Positions 1 to 7,918 of a DNA stretch of 64,000 bases are shown piece by piece; position 1 is the stretch's first letter; every line of letters starts with the position of its first letter. The DNA is taken from positions 682,001 through 746,000 of the forward strand of contig NZ_JNZD01000004.1 in assembly GCF_000725495.1 (NCBI RefSeq). The letters are read 5' to 3'. The position numbers were made by a program, and so were the translations under genes. This stretch comes from Streptomyces aureus (GTDB lineage Bacteria > Actinomycetota > Actinomycetes > Streptomycetales > Streptomycetaceae). The notes beneath the pieces are model-generated. The model was not told the origin of the DNA, did not search any database, and saw only the letters and a list, made by a program, of their open reading frames with translations.

Positions 1-986
<986 letters not shown>

Positions 987-1003
987 CGCCGGGCGCGGAA
1001 ACA

Positions 1004-1043
1004 GCCGGAGGCCGTATCGGATCATTCCGATACGGCCTCCGGC
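1004..1043. terminator. Bidirectional hairpin terminator
   Basis: A perfect 17-bp stem (1004-1020 pairing with 1027-1043) has a 6-nt loop ATCATT. It sits between the convergent monooxygenase gene and the tRNA-Pro gene, so it can end both transcripts. Confidence 0.8.
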
Positions 1044-1058
1044 CACGACTTCCGCAGT

Positions 1059-1131
<73 letters not shown>

Positions 1132-1172
1132 ATGCGTCTCCCCCGCGGTCTCCCGCGTGTTCGCGCACCCGA

Positions 1173-1178
1173 ACCTTA
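1173..1178 (-). promoter_or_regulatory. Candidate -10 box of tRNA-Pro copy 1
   Basis: TAAGGT on the minus strand lies 42 nt upstream of the tRNA 5' end. Copy 2 has TAAAGT at exactly the same distance and both continue into GTTC. No clear -35 hexamer is visible. Confidence 0.4.
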
Positions 1179-1290
1179 CCGCACGCGGGTGGACGGCCGC
1201 ACACACAGGGTCATCGCCGCAGCGCAACGGGGGTCGGGGGCCGGGTGGCTCGGGCCGCGGCGACGGGCCGGCGTCCCGCTGCGGGGCCGG

Positions 1291-2058
1291 TCAGGCGTTG
1301 GGGTCGAAGGCGATGCCGGCCGGACGGGCCTTCGCCAGGTGGGAGCTGAAGCTGTCGTCCCTGAGCCCGAAGTGGGCGCTGCCGAAGTCGTACGAGGTCA
1401 ACTTCTCGCGGATCCCGGCGGGGTAGCCGTTCCAGCCGACCAGCGTGGGGAACTGCCAGGTGTGGCGGGCGTTCTCCGGCGGCTCGTCGTTGGTGTTCGC
1501 GGGCCGGAAGCAGTGCGTGCCGATGCCGTCCTTGTGGTAGACGACCTTGGGGTGCGTCCCGTCCCAGCGGATCCGGTCCCGGGGGTAGATGTTGAAGTTG
1601 CCGTGGGCCGACGTGGAGACGTACTTGGCCTCGTTGTCCTGGACCCACACCACGACGTGCTCCCAGTCGTTGCGGTGGCCGCCGAGACCGCTGCCGAGGA
1701 CGGCCTGGTCCTTCTCCATGTAGAGGCCGTAGATGATGGCGCACCAGCCGTTGTTGCACTTCTCCCGGGAGTACCCGTTGGTGTTGTCGAGGTCCCAGGG
1801 GTCGTGGCAGTGGCCGTTCAGGGCCCCGGAGGGCTTGAGGCCGGGGTTCACGGTCCCGTCGGGGCCGATGGCCGGGGTCGGGTAACAGCCGTCGGTGTCG
1901 TAGTCGAAGGCCGGCTGGAACGTGCTCTCCAGCGCGTCCGCGTTCCCGGGCAGGGCCGTGGGCGGATCGGCGAGGGCGCTGCCCGGGAAGGCGACGACCA
2001 GCGCGACGGCGCTGCCGAGGACGAGCGCGACTCTTCGGGCCCGCGAGCTTGATGTCAC
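1291..2058 (-). CDS. Secreted NPP1/NLP-family (necrosis-inducing-like) protein
   Basis: 255 aa from a GTG start with a strong GGAGGA ribosome site 5-6 nt upstream. Residues 1-30 form a Sec signal peptide (SRARR, hydrophobic core, cleavage after SALA), so the product is exported. The mature part is a single NLP domain. The hallmark heptapeptide GHRHDWE appears as GHRNDWE: the His, Asp and Glu known to bind Ca2+ in plant-active NLPs are kept, while the second His is Asn. Cysteines in the CYPTP, GHCHDPW and KCNNGWC segments could form disulfides. Family members from oomycetes and some bacteria bind plant sphingolipids and permeabilise membranes. Whether this saprophyte copy is cytolytic cannot be told. 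It is monocistronic, with tandem repeats just upstream. Confidence 0.9.
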   Translation of the reverse strand: MTSSSRARRVALVLGSAVALVVAFPGSALADPPTALPGNADALESTFQPAFDYDTDGCYPTPAIGPDGTVNPGLKPSGALNGHCHDPWDLDNTNGYSREKCNNGWCAIIYGLYMEKDQAVLGSGLGGHRNDWEHVVVWVQDNEAKYVSTSAHGNFNIYPRDRIRWDGTHPKVVYHKDGIGTHCFRPANTNDEPPENARHTWQFPTLVGWNGYPAGIREKLTSYDFGSAHFGLRDDSFSSHLAKARPAGIAFDPNA

Positions 2059-2173
2059 TGCTTCCTCCAGGTCGACCGCTGCGTGGGGGCAGGGCAGACC
2101 AGGCGGTCATCTTGGCATGCCCAGCTCACCCTCTCGGGCGGGCCGGGAAAACACCAGGGCCGGCGGGTCTCGG

Positions 2174-2207
2174 AGCGATGAAGGATTCACAGCGACGAAG
2201 GATTCAC
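2174..2207. repeat. 17-bp tandem direct repeat, two units
   Basis: AGCGATGAAGGATTCAC (2174-2190) is followed directly by AGCGACGAAGGATTCAC (2191-2207); 16 of 17 bases match. It ends 116 bp upstream of the NLP start codon, a position suited to a direct-repeat regulator site. Confidence 0.75.
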
Positions 2208-2230
2208 CAACAGACTTGCGGGGAGCGCGT

Positions 2231-2298
2231 GTTGGGGGCTCTCCGCACCGTGCGGGGAGGGCGGGTTGGGAGCTCTCCGCACCGCGCGGGGGAGTCCG
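2231..2298. repeat. 34-bp tandem repeat with internal hairpins
   Basis: Two 34-bp units begin GTTGGGGGCTCTCCGCACCG (2231) and GTTGGGAGCTCTCCGCACCG (2265). The first contains the hairpin CTCCGCAC-C-GTGCGGGGAG at 2241-2259. The position downstream of the reductase stop on the minus strand fits transcription termination. Confidence 0.6.
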
Positions 2299-2383
2299 GC
2301 TCGCCGCGAGCCCGCCTCTCCTGGGGCCCGACTCCCCGCGAGCCCCCTCTCCCGAAGTCCGGTTCCCCCGTCCCGCTGCCCGG

Positions 2384-3478
2384 TCAGGCGTTCTCGACGC
2401 GCGGCTCCCAGCCCTCGTAGGCGGCCGTCAGCAGCCCGAGGACGCCGTTCGCGGTGACCTCACGGGGGTTGGGGTAGGACTCGGCGGCCACCTGGGCCGC
2501 CGCAGGGGCCAGGTGGGCTTCCTTCAGGCCGAGTTCGGCCAGCGTCCGGGGAGCACCGAGGCTCCCGGCGAGCTGCTGGAGGGCGCGGGGGGCGTCGGCG
2601 GTCTCCAGGGCCCGCGCGAGGACGGCCATCGCCTCCGGGGCGGCGGGCGCGTTGTGGGCGAGCGTGTACGGCAGGACCACGGTGTGGGTCTCCGCGTGCG
2701 GCAGGCCGAAGGTGCCGCCGAGGACGTGGCACAGCTTGTGGTGCAGCCCCATGGTCGTCGCGCCGAGGCAGGAGCCGCAGAGCCAGGCGCCGTACAGGGC
2801 CCGGGCGCGCGCCCGCGGGTCACCGGGGTCCGCGGCCACATCGGGCAGCGCGCCGGCCATCGCCCGCACGCCCTCCTCGGCCATGAGGCTCACGAGCGGC
2901 GAGGCGTCGGGGGCGTACAGCGCCTCGGCCGCGTGCGCGAGGGCGTTGACCCCGCTGGTCACCGAGAGCGGCACCGGGAGTCCGAGGGTGAGGTCGGGGT
3001 CGTAGACGACACAGCGCGGCTGTACGGAGGAGTCGCGCCCGGTGCGTTTGACGCCCCGCGCGGTCAGGCCCCACACCGACGTCATCTCGGAGCCCGAATA
3101 GGTGGAGGGCACGGCGATCAGCGGCAGGCCGGTGCGCAGCGCGACCGCCTTGCCGAGACCGATCGCGCTGCCGCCTCCGACGGCGACGCACCCGTCGGCG
3201 CCCGCGGCCCGCGCCACCTCGACGGCCTCCTCGGCCGCTTCCACGGGTACGTGCATCCGGGCGCCGGTGTGGACGCCCACGCAGCTGTCGCCGAGCGCGT
3301 CCGCCACAGCCCGCGCGGCCTCCGTCCCCCGGCCGCCGCACACGACGAGCACCCGGTGCAGCGCGAGCCGGGCGACCTCCCCCGGCGTCGCGGTCACCGA
3401 GGCGCCGGGCCGGAAGACGACCCGGGCGGGCCGGGTCTCGTACGTGAAGTCGAGCGGGCCGCTCGGCGGCGTGGTCAT
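2384..3478 (-). CDS. Maleylacetate reductase (iron-containing alcohol dehydrogenase fold)
   Basis: 364 aa, the usual length for maleylacetate reductases. The N-terminal nucleotide-binding half shows VLVVCGGRGTEAARAV and the AVGGGSAIGLGKAVAL motif, followed by the family segment AVPSTYSGSEMT. The C-terminal helical half has HHKLCHVLGGTFGLPHAETH, the His-rich cleft shared with iron-containing alcohol dehydrogenases. The enzyme reduces maleylacetate to 3-oxoadipate with NAD(P)H, the step after hydroxyquinol ring opening. Its ATG overlaps the TGA of the dioxygenase gene by four bases (ATGA, 3475-3478), so the two are translationally coupled. Together they feed hydroxyquinol carbon into the 3-oxoadipate route. 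A transporter or regulator for the pathway is not evident next to them. Confidence 0.88.
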   Translation of the reverse strand: MTTPPSGPLDFTYETRPARVVFRPGASVTATPGEVARLALHRVLVVCGGRGTEAARAVADALGDSCVGVHTGARMHVPVEAAEEAVEVARAAGADGCVAVGGGSAIGLGKAVALRTGLPLIAVPSTYSGSEMTSVWGLTARGVKRTGRDSSVQPRCVVYDPDLTLGLPVPLSVTSGVNALAHAAEALYAPDASPLVSLMAEEGVRAMAGALPDVAADPGDPRARARALYGAWLCGSCLGATTMGLHHKLCHVLGGTFGLPHAETHTVVLPYTLAHNAPAAPEAMAVLARALETADAPRALQQLAGSLGAPRTLAELGLKEAHLAPAAAQVAAESYPNPREVTANGVLGLLTAAYEGWEPRVENA

Positions 3479-4338
3479 GCGGGCTCCAGTACGAGGTCGA
3501 AGCGGGCGTGTCGGAAGGGGTTCGCGACGCCGAACTCCCGTGCCAGCGCGGGGTCGTCGGTCTCGGCGAAGTCCTGGACGAGACTGTCCTTCACGGCGAA
3601 GACGGCGTCGGAGTCCAGATAGGGGCCCCCGGCCACGAAAATGTGGGTGGTGACGGGGGCGTGGCCCGCGGCCGTGGCGATGAAGTGGATGTGGGCGGGG
3701 CGCCAGGGGTGGCGGCCGGCGGCCCCGAGCAGGGCGCCGACCGGGCCGTCCGTGGGGATCGGGTACGGGCTCGGCACGCAGGTGCGGAAGCGGAAGCGGC
3801 CCTCGGCGTCCGCGGTGAACAGCCCGCGGCCGTTGCCGGGCGGCTGGACGTCCGGGCGCTGGACGTCGTAGAAGCCCTCGGCGTCCGCCTGCCACACGTC
3901 GAGGACCGCGCCCGGCAGCGGGGTGCCGTCCCGGGACAGCACCCGGCCGCTGACCACGCACGGCTCGCCGGTGCCCACCAGGTCGATGTTCGCGCCGAGT
4001 TCCCGGACGGGGGACCGGGTCAGATGGAACGGCCCGAGGACCGTCGACTCCGTCGCGCCCGGGTCGTGGTGCCCGTTCAGGGTCTCCACCAGCATGGACA
4101 CGCCGAGCACGTCCGACAGAAGGATGAACTCCTGCCGGGTGTCCGTGCAGGTCCGTCCGGTCTCGGTGAGGAAGGCTATGGCCCCTTCCCATTCCGCCAT
4201 GGTCGGCCGTGTCTCGCGGACGAAGGCGTGCAGATGGCGGGTGAGCGCGCCGAGCAGCTCCCGCGTCCTCGGATCGGCCGCGCCCGCGAAGCTGGCGACG
4301 ACCGCGTCGGTGATTCCGGTGGTGAATTCCCTGGCCAT
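3475..4338 (-). CDS. Hydroxyquinol 1,2-dioxygenase (intradiol ring-cleavage dioxygenase)
   Basis: 287 aa from an ATG preceded by GGGAG. Residues 20-90 are the helical N-terminal dimerisation domain of catechol/hydroxyquinol dioxygenases (TRHLHAFVRETRPTMAEWEG). The beta-sandwich catalytic domain follows, with all four Fe(III) ligands recognisable: Tyr in GFYDVQ, Tyr in PYPIPTDGPVG, and the two His of WRPAHIHF. The enzyme opens 1,2,4-trihydroxybenzene to maleylacetate, the substrate of the coupled downstream reductase; this pairing favours hydroxyquinol over catechol as substrate. A longer frame upstream to 4560 exists but lacks a ribosome site. The 221-bp divergent gap to the NUDIX gene should hold its promoter. 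Confidence 0.88.
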   Translation of the reverse strand: MAREFTTGITDAVVASFAGAADPRTRELLGALTRHLHAFVRETRPTMAEWEGAIAFLTETGRTCTDTRQEFILLSDVLGVSMLVETLNGHHDPGATESTVLGPFHLTRSPVRELGANIDLVGTGEPCVVSGRVLSRDGTPLPGAVLDVWQADAEGFYDVQRPDVQPPGNGRGLFTADAEGRFRFRTCVPSPYPIPTDGPVGALLGAAGRHPWRPAHIHFIATAAGHAPVTTHIFVAGGPYLDSDAVFAVKDSLVQDFAETDDPALAREFGVANPFRHARFDLVLEPA

Positions 4339-4547
4339 GCCGCTCCCGTGGTCCAGCCGGTCGTCCTGCCGATCGTGCACCAGGCTACGAGCCCGCCGGG
4401 GCGCGCCGCCCCGATCCCGCGAACCTCCGCACCGCGTCCCGCCCCCGGGGCCGAAACGTCGTGGCCGAAGCCGAAAAACACACAATGACCCTTTCCGTGG
4501 GGCATCGTTGACCTGGAGCATCACGCCCGCACCGGACGCACGGAAAG

Positions 4548-4553
4548 TATGAT
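4548..4553 (+). promoter_or_regulatory. -10 box TATGAT of a probable leaderless transcript
   Basis: TATGAT ends six bases before the NUDIX ATG at 4560, so transcription should begin at or beside the start codon. There is no ribosome site in front of the gene, which agrees. Confidence 0.55.
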
Positions 4554-4559
4554 CAAGCA

Positions 4560-5096
4560 ATGTCTGACTTGACCGAAACCACGCCCGGCTGGCTGTCCCG
4601 CGACGATCTGGAATCGGCCCGCGCCCGCATGCCGATCCTGTACGTCGAGGCCGTACCGGTGCGCGTCGACGACAACGGCGAAGTCACCCACATCGGGCTC
4701 CTGCTCCGCATCGGTCCGGACGGGACGGTCAGCCGCACCCTCGTCTCCGGCCGGGTGCTGCACCACGAGCGGGTCCGCGACGCCCTGCTGCGCCATCTGG
4801 AGAAGGACCTCGGCCCGGTGGCACTCCCCCGGATCCCGGCCTCGCTTCAGCCCTTCACGGTCGCCGAGTACTTCCCGACGCTCGGGGTCACGCCGTTCCA
4901 CGACCCGCGCCAGCACGCGGTGTCCCTGGCGTACATCGTGCCGGTCACGGGCGACTGCCGGCCCCGTCAGGACGCCCTGGACCTGGTCTGGTTCAGCCCG
5001 GAGGAGGCCGCGTCCCCCGTGGTCACGGACGACATGCCGGGCGGTCACGGCGTCCTGCTGCGCCAGGCGCTGGCGTACGTCGGCCGGATCGGCTGA
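4560..5096 (+). CDS. NUDIX hydrolase family protein (DUF4916-like)
   Basis: 178 aa. The sequence resembles the DUF4916 group of NUDIX-fold proteins common in Streptomyces: an N-terminal GWLSRDDLESARARMPILYV, a beta-rich core (GLLLRIGPDGTVSRTLVSGR), and DLVWFSPEEA near the C-terminus. The canonical NUDIX box is not clear; the stretch RDALLRHLEKDLGP stands where REUXEE would be expected, so hydrolase activity is uncertain. The gene is monocistronic and has no Shine-Dalgarno sequence; a TATGAT box six bases before the ATG points to a leaderless mRNA. It converges with the ComB-like gene across a GC-rich hairpin. Confidence 0.75.
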   Translation: MSDLTETTPGWLSRDDLESARARMPILYVEAVPVRVDDNGEVTHIGLLLRIGPDGTVSRTLVSGRVLHHERVRDALLRHLEKDLGPVALPRIPASLQPFTVAEYFPTLGVTPFHDPRQHAVSLAYIVPVTGDCRPRQDALDLVWFSPEEAASPVVTDDMPGGHGVLLRQALAYVGRIG

Positions 5097-5128
5097 GGCG
5101 GGAGCCCCCCGGAAGCCCGGGCGCCGAG

Positions 5129-5148
5129 GGGCGGGAGCGATCCCGCCC
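5129..5148. terminator. Hairpin between convergent genes
   Basis: The 8-bp stem GGGCGGGA/TCCCGCCC with GCGA loop lies between the convergent NUDIX and ComB-like genes. Confidence 0.6.
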
Positions 5149-5255
5149 GGAGGGGCGAACGGGCTTCGAGCCGGGGCCGCCCGGATCCACGGTCGGGGCG
5201 TGACGCCCCGGCCGGATGCGCGGGCGGTGCCCGGCGCCCCCGGTCGGAACCGCGC

Positions 5256-5975
5256 TCAGTCCGCGGCGCCCCCGGCCGGCGGGACCGGCGTGTACGGGCG
5301 CAGGACCATGAGCGAGTCCTCCTCGGTCGCCACCATGGCGAACGGGAAGCGGTCGAGCTCCAGACAGAGCTCGACGTCGTCGGGATGGACTCCCTCCCGG
5401 ACGCCCGTCGTGAGCTCGAAGGCGGCCCGCGACTCCGCGGCCCGGCGGAGGTACGCGGCCGCGTCCGCAAGGGCCCCACCGGCCCGGTGGGCGATGTACT
5501 GGGCGCACGCCAGGTCCTCCTCGGCGCGCCCGTCCTCGCCGGTGACCACGAACGTGACGCCGGCGCATCCGCGCTCCCGCAGGACCCGCGCCGTCGCCTC
5601 CGCCACCACGAACCCGGCGCACAGCACCAGCGAGGCGTCCCTGACGGCAAGGGCGCCCACGGTCCCGGCCGTGGTCTTCTGCACGACGGTCCGGCCGCCG
5701 AGGTCGAGGGACCGCAGCCGGCCCGGGGAGTTGACGGTGTCGAAGCCCGGGGCGGGCGGTCCGTCCTTCAGGGCCACCCAGTCCGGGTGCCTGTCCTTGA
5801 GCGCCAGCGCCTCGTCCGGCGACCCGGCGAGGACGATCTTCTCGGCCCCTCGGGCGAAGGCCCAGGCGGCCACCGTGAAGGCGCGCATGACGTCGACGAC
5901 GACCGCCACGGACGGGGTCTCGGCCAGCTCGGCGATGCCGAGGAAACGGGCGTCCATCCGGTGATGATCGCGCAT
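5256..5975 (-). CDS. 2-phosphosulfolactate phosphatase family protein (ComB-like)
   Basis: 239 aa (233 if the second Met at 5957 is used; neither has a convincing ribosome site). ComB-family signatures are present: [20 protein letters not shown] (the DxxRAF nucleophile/metal motif), [27 protein letters not shown] and [20 protein letters not shown]. The archetype dephosphorylates 2-phospho-3-sulfolactate in coenzyme M biosynthesis. Streptomyces make no coenzyme M, so the physiological substrate here is unknown; another phosphorylated 2-hydroxy acid is plausible. It is transcribed alone, convergent with the NUDIX gene, with its start 235 bp from tRNA-Pro copy 2. Confidence 0.8.
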   Translation of the reverse strand: MRDHHRMDARFLGIAELAETPSVAVVVDVMRAFTVAAWAFARGAEKIVLAGSPDEALALKDRHPDWVALKDGPPAPGFDTVNSPGRLRSLDLGGRTVVQKTTAGTVGALAVRDASLVLCAGFVVAEATARVLRERGCAGVTFVVTGEDGRAEEDLACAQYIAHRAGGALADAAAYLRRAAESRAAFELTTGVREGVHPDDVELCLELDRFPFAMVATEEDSLMVLRPYTPVPPAGGAAD

Positions 5976-6159
5976 GGCCGGCCCGGCACACGGGGCGAGT
6001 GACCCACGTCACAGCGGCGGTGGGAGTCCGGGCGGGCCGCGACGGCAGGGGTCCGGGCGCGGACGCGACAGCGCGGAAGGCGCGTCGGAGAAGGCGCCGC
6101 GGAAGAGCGACGGAGCAGCCACACCAGGGCGGGCACACAACAGGGCGGACACAACGGAA

Positions 6160-6191
6160 AAGGCCGCTTCCGCGTCGGCGGAAACGGCCTT
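6160..6191 (-). terminator. tRNA-Pro copy 2 terminator
   Basis: The 14-bp stem AAGGCCGCTTCCGC (6160-6173) pairs with GCGGAAACGGCCTT (6178-6191) with one mismatch and a GTCG loop, 20 bases beyond the tRNA 3' end on the minus strand. GGCCG recurs in the hairpins after copies 1 and 3. Confidence 0.7.
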
Positions 6192-6210
6192 CGACCTGCG
6201 TCGAGCAAGT

Positions 6211-6283
<73 letters not shown>

Positions 6284-6324
6284 GTGCCCTCACCCGCGGT
6301 GACCCGCGTGATCGTGCGAACAGA

Positions 6325-6330
6325 ACTTTA
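6325..6330 (-). promoter_or_regulatory. Candidate -10 box of tRNA-Pro copy 2
   Basis: TAAAGT on the minus strand, 42 nt upstream of the tRNA, at the same spacing as TAAGGT of copy 1 and followed by the same GTTC. Confidence 0.45.
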
Positions 6331-6371
6331 CCCCACGCCGGGGGCTGCTCCGCCGGGGGACGGAGGCGCGC

Positions 6372-6377
6372 GACAAT
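6372..6377 (+). promoter_or_regulatory. -10 box GACAAT of a probable leaderless transcript
   Basis: GACAAT ends six bases before the ATG of the DUF309 gene, and there is no ribosome site between them. Confidence 0.45.
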
Positions 6378-6383
6378 CGGCGT

Positions 6384-6908
6384 ATGACCGGGACACCGAA
6401 GACGCGACGGGCCGGCGGACGCGACCGGGACACGGAGGGGCGGGCCCGCAACGCCCGGCCCCGGGACGGGCTCGGGCGCCCGCTGCCGTACGGCGCGGCC
6501 GGGGTGGAGCGGGCGCCCGAGGGCGTGGTGCGCCGTCCCGCGGAGACGGTCCGCGAGGCCCAGGCCCTGCTCGACGCGGGCAGACCCTTCCACGCGCACG
6601 AGGTCTTCGAGGACGCCTGGAAGTCCGGCCCCGAGGACGAGCGCGGGCTCTGGCGGGGGCTGGCCCAGCTCGCCGTGGGCCTCACCCACGCGGCCCGGGG
6701 CAACAGGACGGGCGGCGCACGCCTGCTGCGGCGGGGTGCGGGGTCCGTCGAGGAGTGGACGGCGCGGACGGGACGGCCCCGGCCCCACGACCTGGACCTC
6801 GCGGGCATCACCGGCTGGGCGAGGGAGCTGGCGGCCGCGGTGGAGCACGACGGCGAAGGCACCGATCCGGTGGCGGCGGCGCCACGCCTGCACGGCCGGA
6901 CCGGCTGA
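6384..6908 (+). CDS. DUF309 domain protein
   Basis: 174 aa. Residues 1-50 are Arg/Gly-rich and probably disordered. Residues 60-125 form the DUF309 core: REAQALLDAGRPFHAHEVFE, DAWKSGP and LWRGLAQLAVGLTHAARGN, a compact helical bundle with conserved His-Glu-Phe-Glu and a Gly-Leu-Ala-Gln motif. The family is widespread in bacteria, archaea and plastids, and its biochemical role is not known. The likely leaderless start (GACAAT six bases before ATG) supports the chosen N-terminus. The gene stands alone; the 199 bases after it lead into cobF and show no clear terminator. Confidence 0.8.
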   Translation: MTGTPKTRRAGGRDRDTEGRARNARPRDGLGRPLPYGAAGVERAPEGVVRRPAETVREAQALLDAGRPFHAHEVFEDAWKSGPEDERGLWRGLAQLAVGLTHAARGNRTGGARLLRRGAGSVEEWTARTGRPRPHDLDLAGITGWARELAAAVEHDGEGTDPVAAAPRLHGRTG

Positions 6909-7107
6909 CGAGCATCGCGCTCCGGCTCCCCGGCTCGTCCGCGACTCCACGACCCGATGCCCTCCCGCGGCCCGAGGCACGTACACAGACCCGGGGCACG
7001 CCCGCGGTCCGCGCCACGGCCGGGGTCCGCGGCCCGCCCACAGCCCGGGCGAGCGCGCACCGACGGCCGGTGCGCCCACGTTCGGTGGCGTGCGGCAGAC
7101 TCTGGGT

Positions 7108-7878
7108 GTGCGAAAGATTCATGTCATCGGCATCGGAGCGGGCGACCCCGATCAGCTCACGCTGCAGGCGGTCAAGGCGCTGAGGGACACCGACGTGTTC
7201 TTCATCCTGGACAAGGGCGAGGTGAAGTCGGACCTGGTCCAGCTGCGCCGCGACATCCTCGACGCGCACGTGCCCGACGGGGCGTACCGCCTCGTCGAGG
7301 CGCGGGACCCGGACCGGGACCGGACCGCGGGCGGCTCGGCGTACTCCCCCGCCGTCGGGGACTGGCGCAGCGCCCGCGCCGCCATCTACGAGCGGCTGAT
7401 CGCCGAGGAACTGGGCGAGGACGAGCGCGGCGCGTTCCTGGTGTGGGGCGATCCCGCCCTGTACGACAGCACGCTCGGCATCCTGGAGGAGATCCTGGAG
7501 CGGGGCACGGTGACGTTCTCGTACGAGGTGATACCCGGGATCAGCAGTGTCTCGGCGCTCGTCGCCCGGCACCGTACGGGGCTGAACCGGGTCGCGCGGC
7601 CCGTGCAGATCACCACCGGGCGGCGCCTCGCGGAGGGCTTCCCGGACGGGGTGGACGACGTGGTCGTGATGCTCGACGCCCACCAGACGTTCCGGCGGTA
7701 CGCGGACGAGGACATCGACATCTACTGGGGCGCGTACATCGGCACCCCGGACGAGATCCTCGCCTCTGGTCCGCTGGCCGAGACCGCTCCCCGGATCGAG
7801 CGCCTGCGCGCCGAGGCCCGGGAGCGCAAGGGCTGGATCATGGACACCTATCTGCTGCGCAGGAATCCGGGGAGCTGA
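7108..7878 (+). CDS. cobF: Precorrin-6A synthase (deacetylating), CobF
   Basis: 256 aa from GTG at 7108; a longer upstream frame is GC-driven and lacks family similarity. The N-terminus [20 protein letters not shown] is the SAM-binding glycine motif of cobalamin methyltransferases. [35 protein letters not shown] and [18 protein letters not shown] are typical of CobF. In the aerobic cobalamin pathway CobF methylates C1 of precorrin-5 and expels the C1 acetyl group, giving precorrin-6A. No other cob gene is nearby, so this step is unlinked from the main corrin cluster. A weak -10-like CAGACT six bases before the GTG suggests a leaderless mRNA. Confidence 0.9.
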   Translation: MRKIHVIGIGAGDPDQLTLQAVKALRDTDVFFILDKGEVKSDLVQLRRDILDAHVPDGAYRLVEARDPDRDRTAGGSAYSPAVGDWRSARAAIYERLIAEELGEDERGAFLVWGDPALYDSTLGILEEILERGTVTFSYEVIPGISSVSALVARHRTGLNRVARPVQITTGRRLAEGFPDGVDDVVVMLDAHQTFRRYADEDIDIYWGAYIGTPDEILASGPLAETAPRIERLRAEARERKGWIMDTYLLRRNPGS

Positions 7879-7918
7879 GGACCCCCGGCCGGTCCGTACG
7901 CCGGGCGGGTCGCCCCGC

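Larger units (their letters stand above)
2059..2383. other. Repeat-bearing intergenic region between NLP and maleylacetate reductase genes
   Basis: No coding sequence is supportable in these 325 bases. The region holds a 17-bp tandem direct repeat at 2174-2207 and a 34-bp tandem repeat at 2231-2298, whose units contain a CTCCGCAC/GTGCGGGGAG hairpin. It must terminate the reductase transcript and start the NLP transcript, both on the minus strand. Confidence 0.6.

Noticed and set aside
4339..4560. Extended N-terminus of the dioxygenase up to 4560
   Set aside because: The extra 74 residues are low complexity and lack a ribosome site, while ATG 4338 has GGGAG at good spacing and matches family length.
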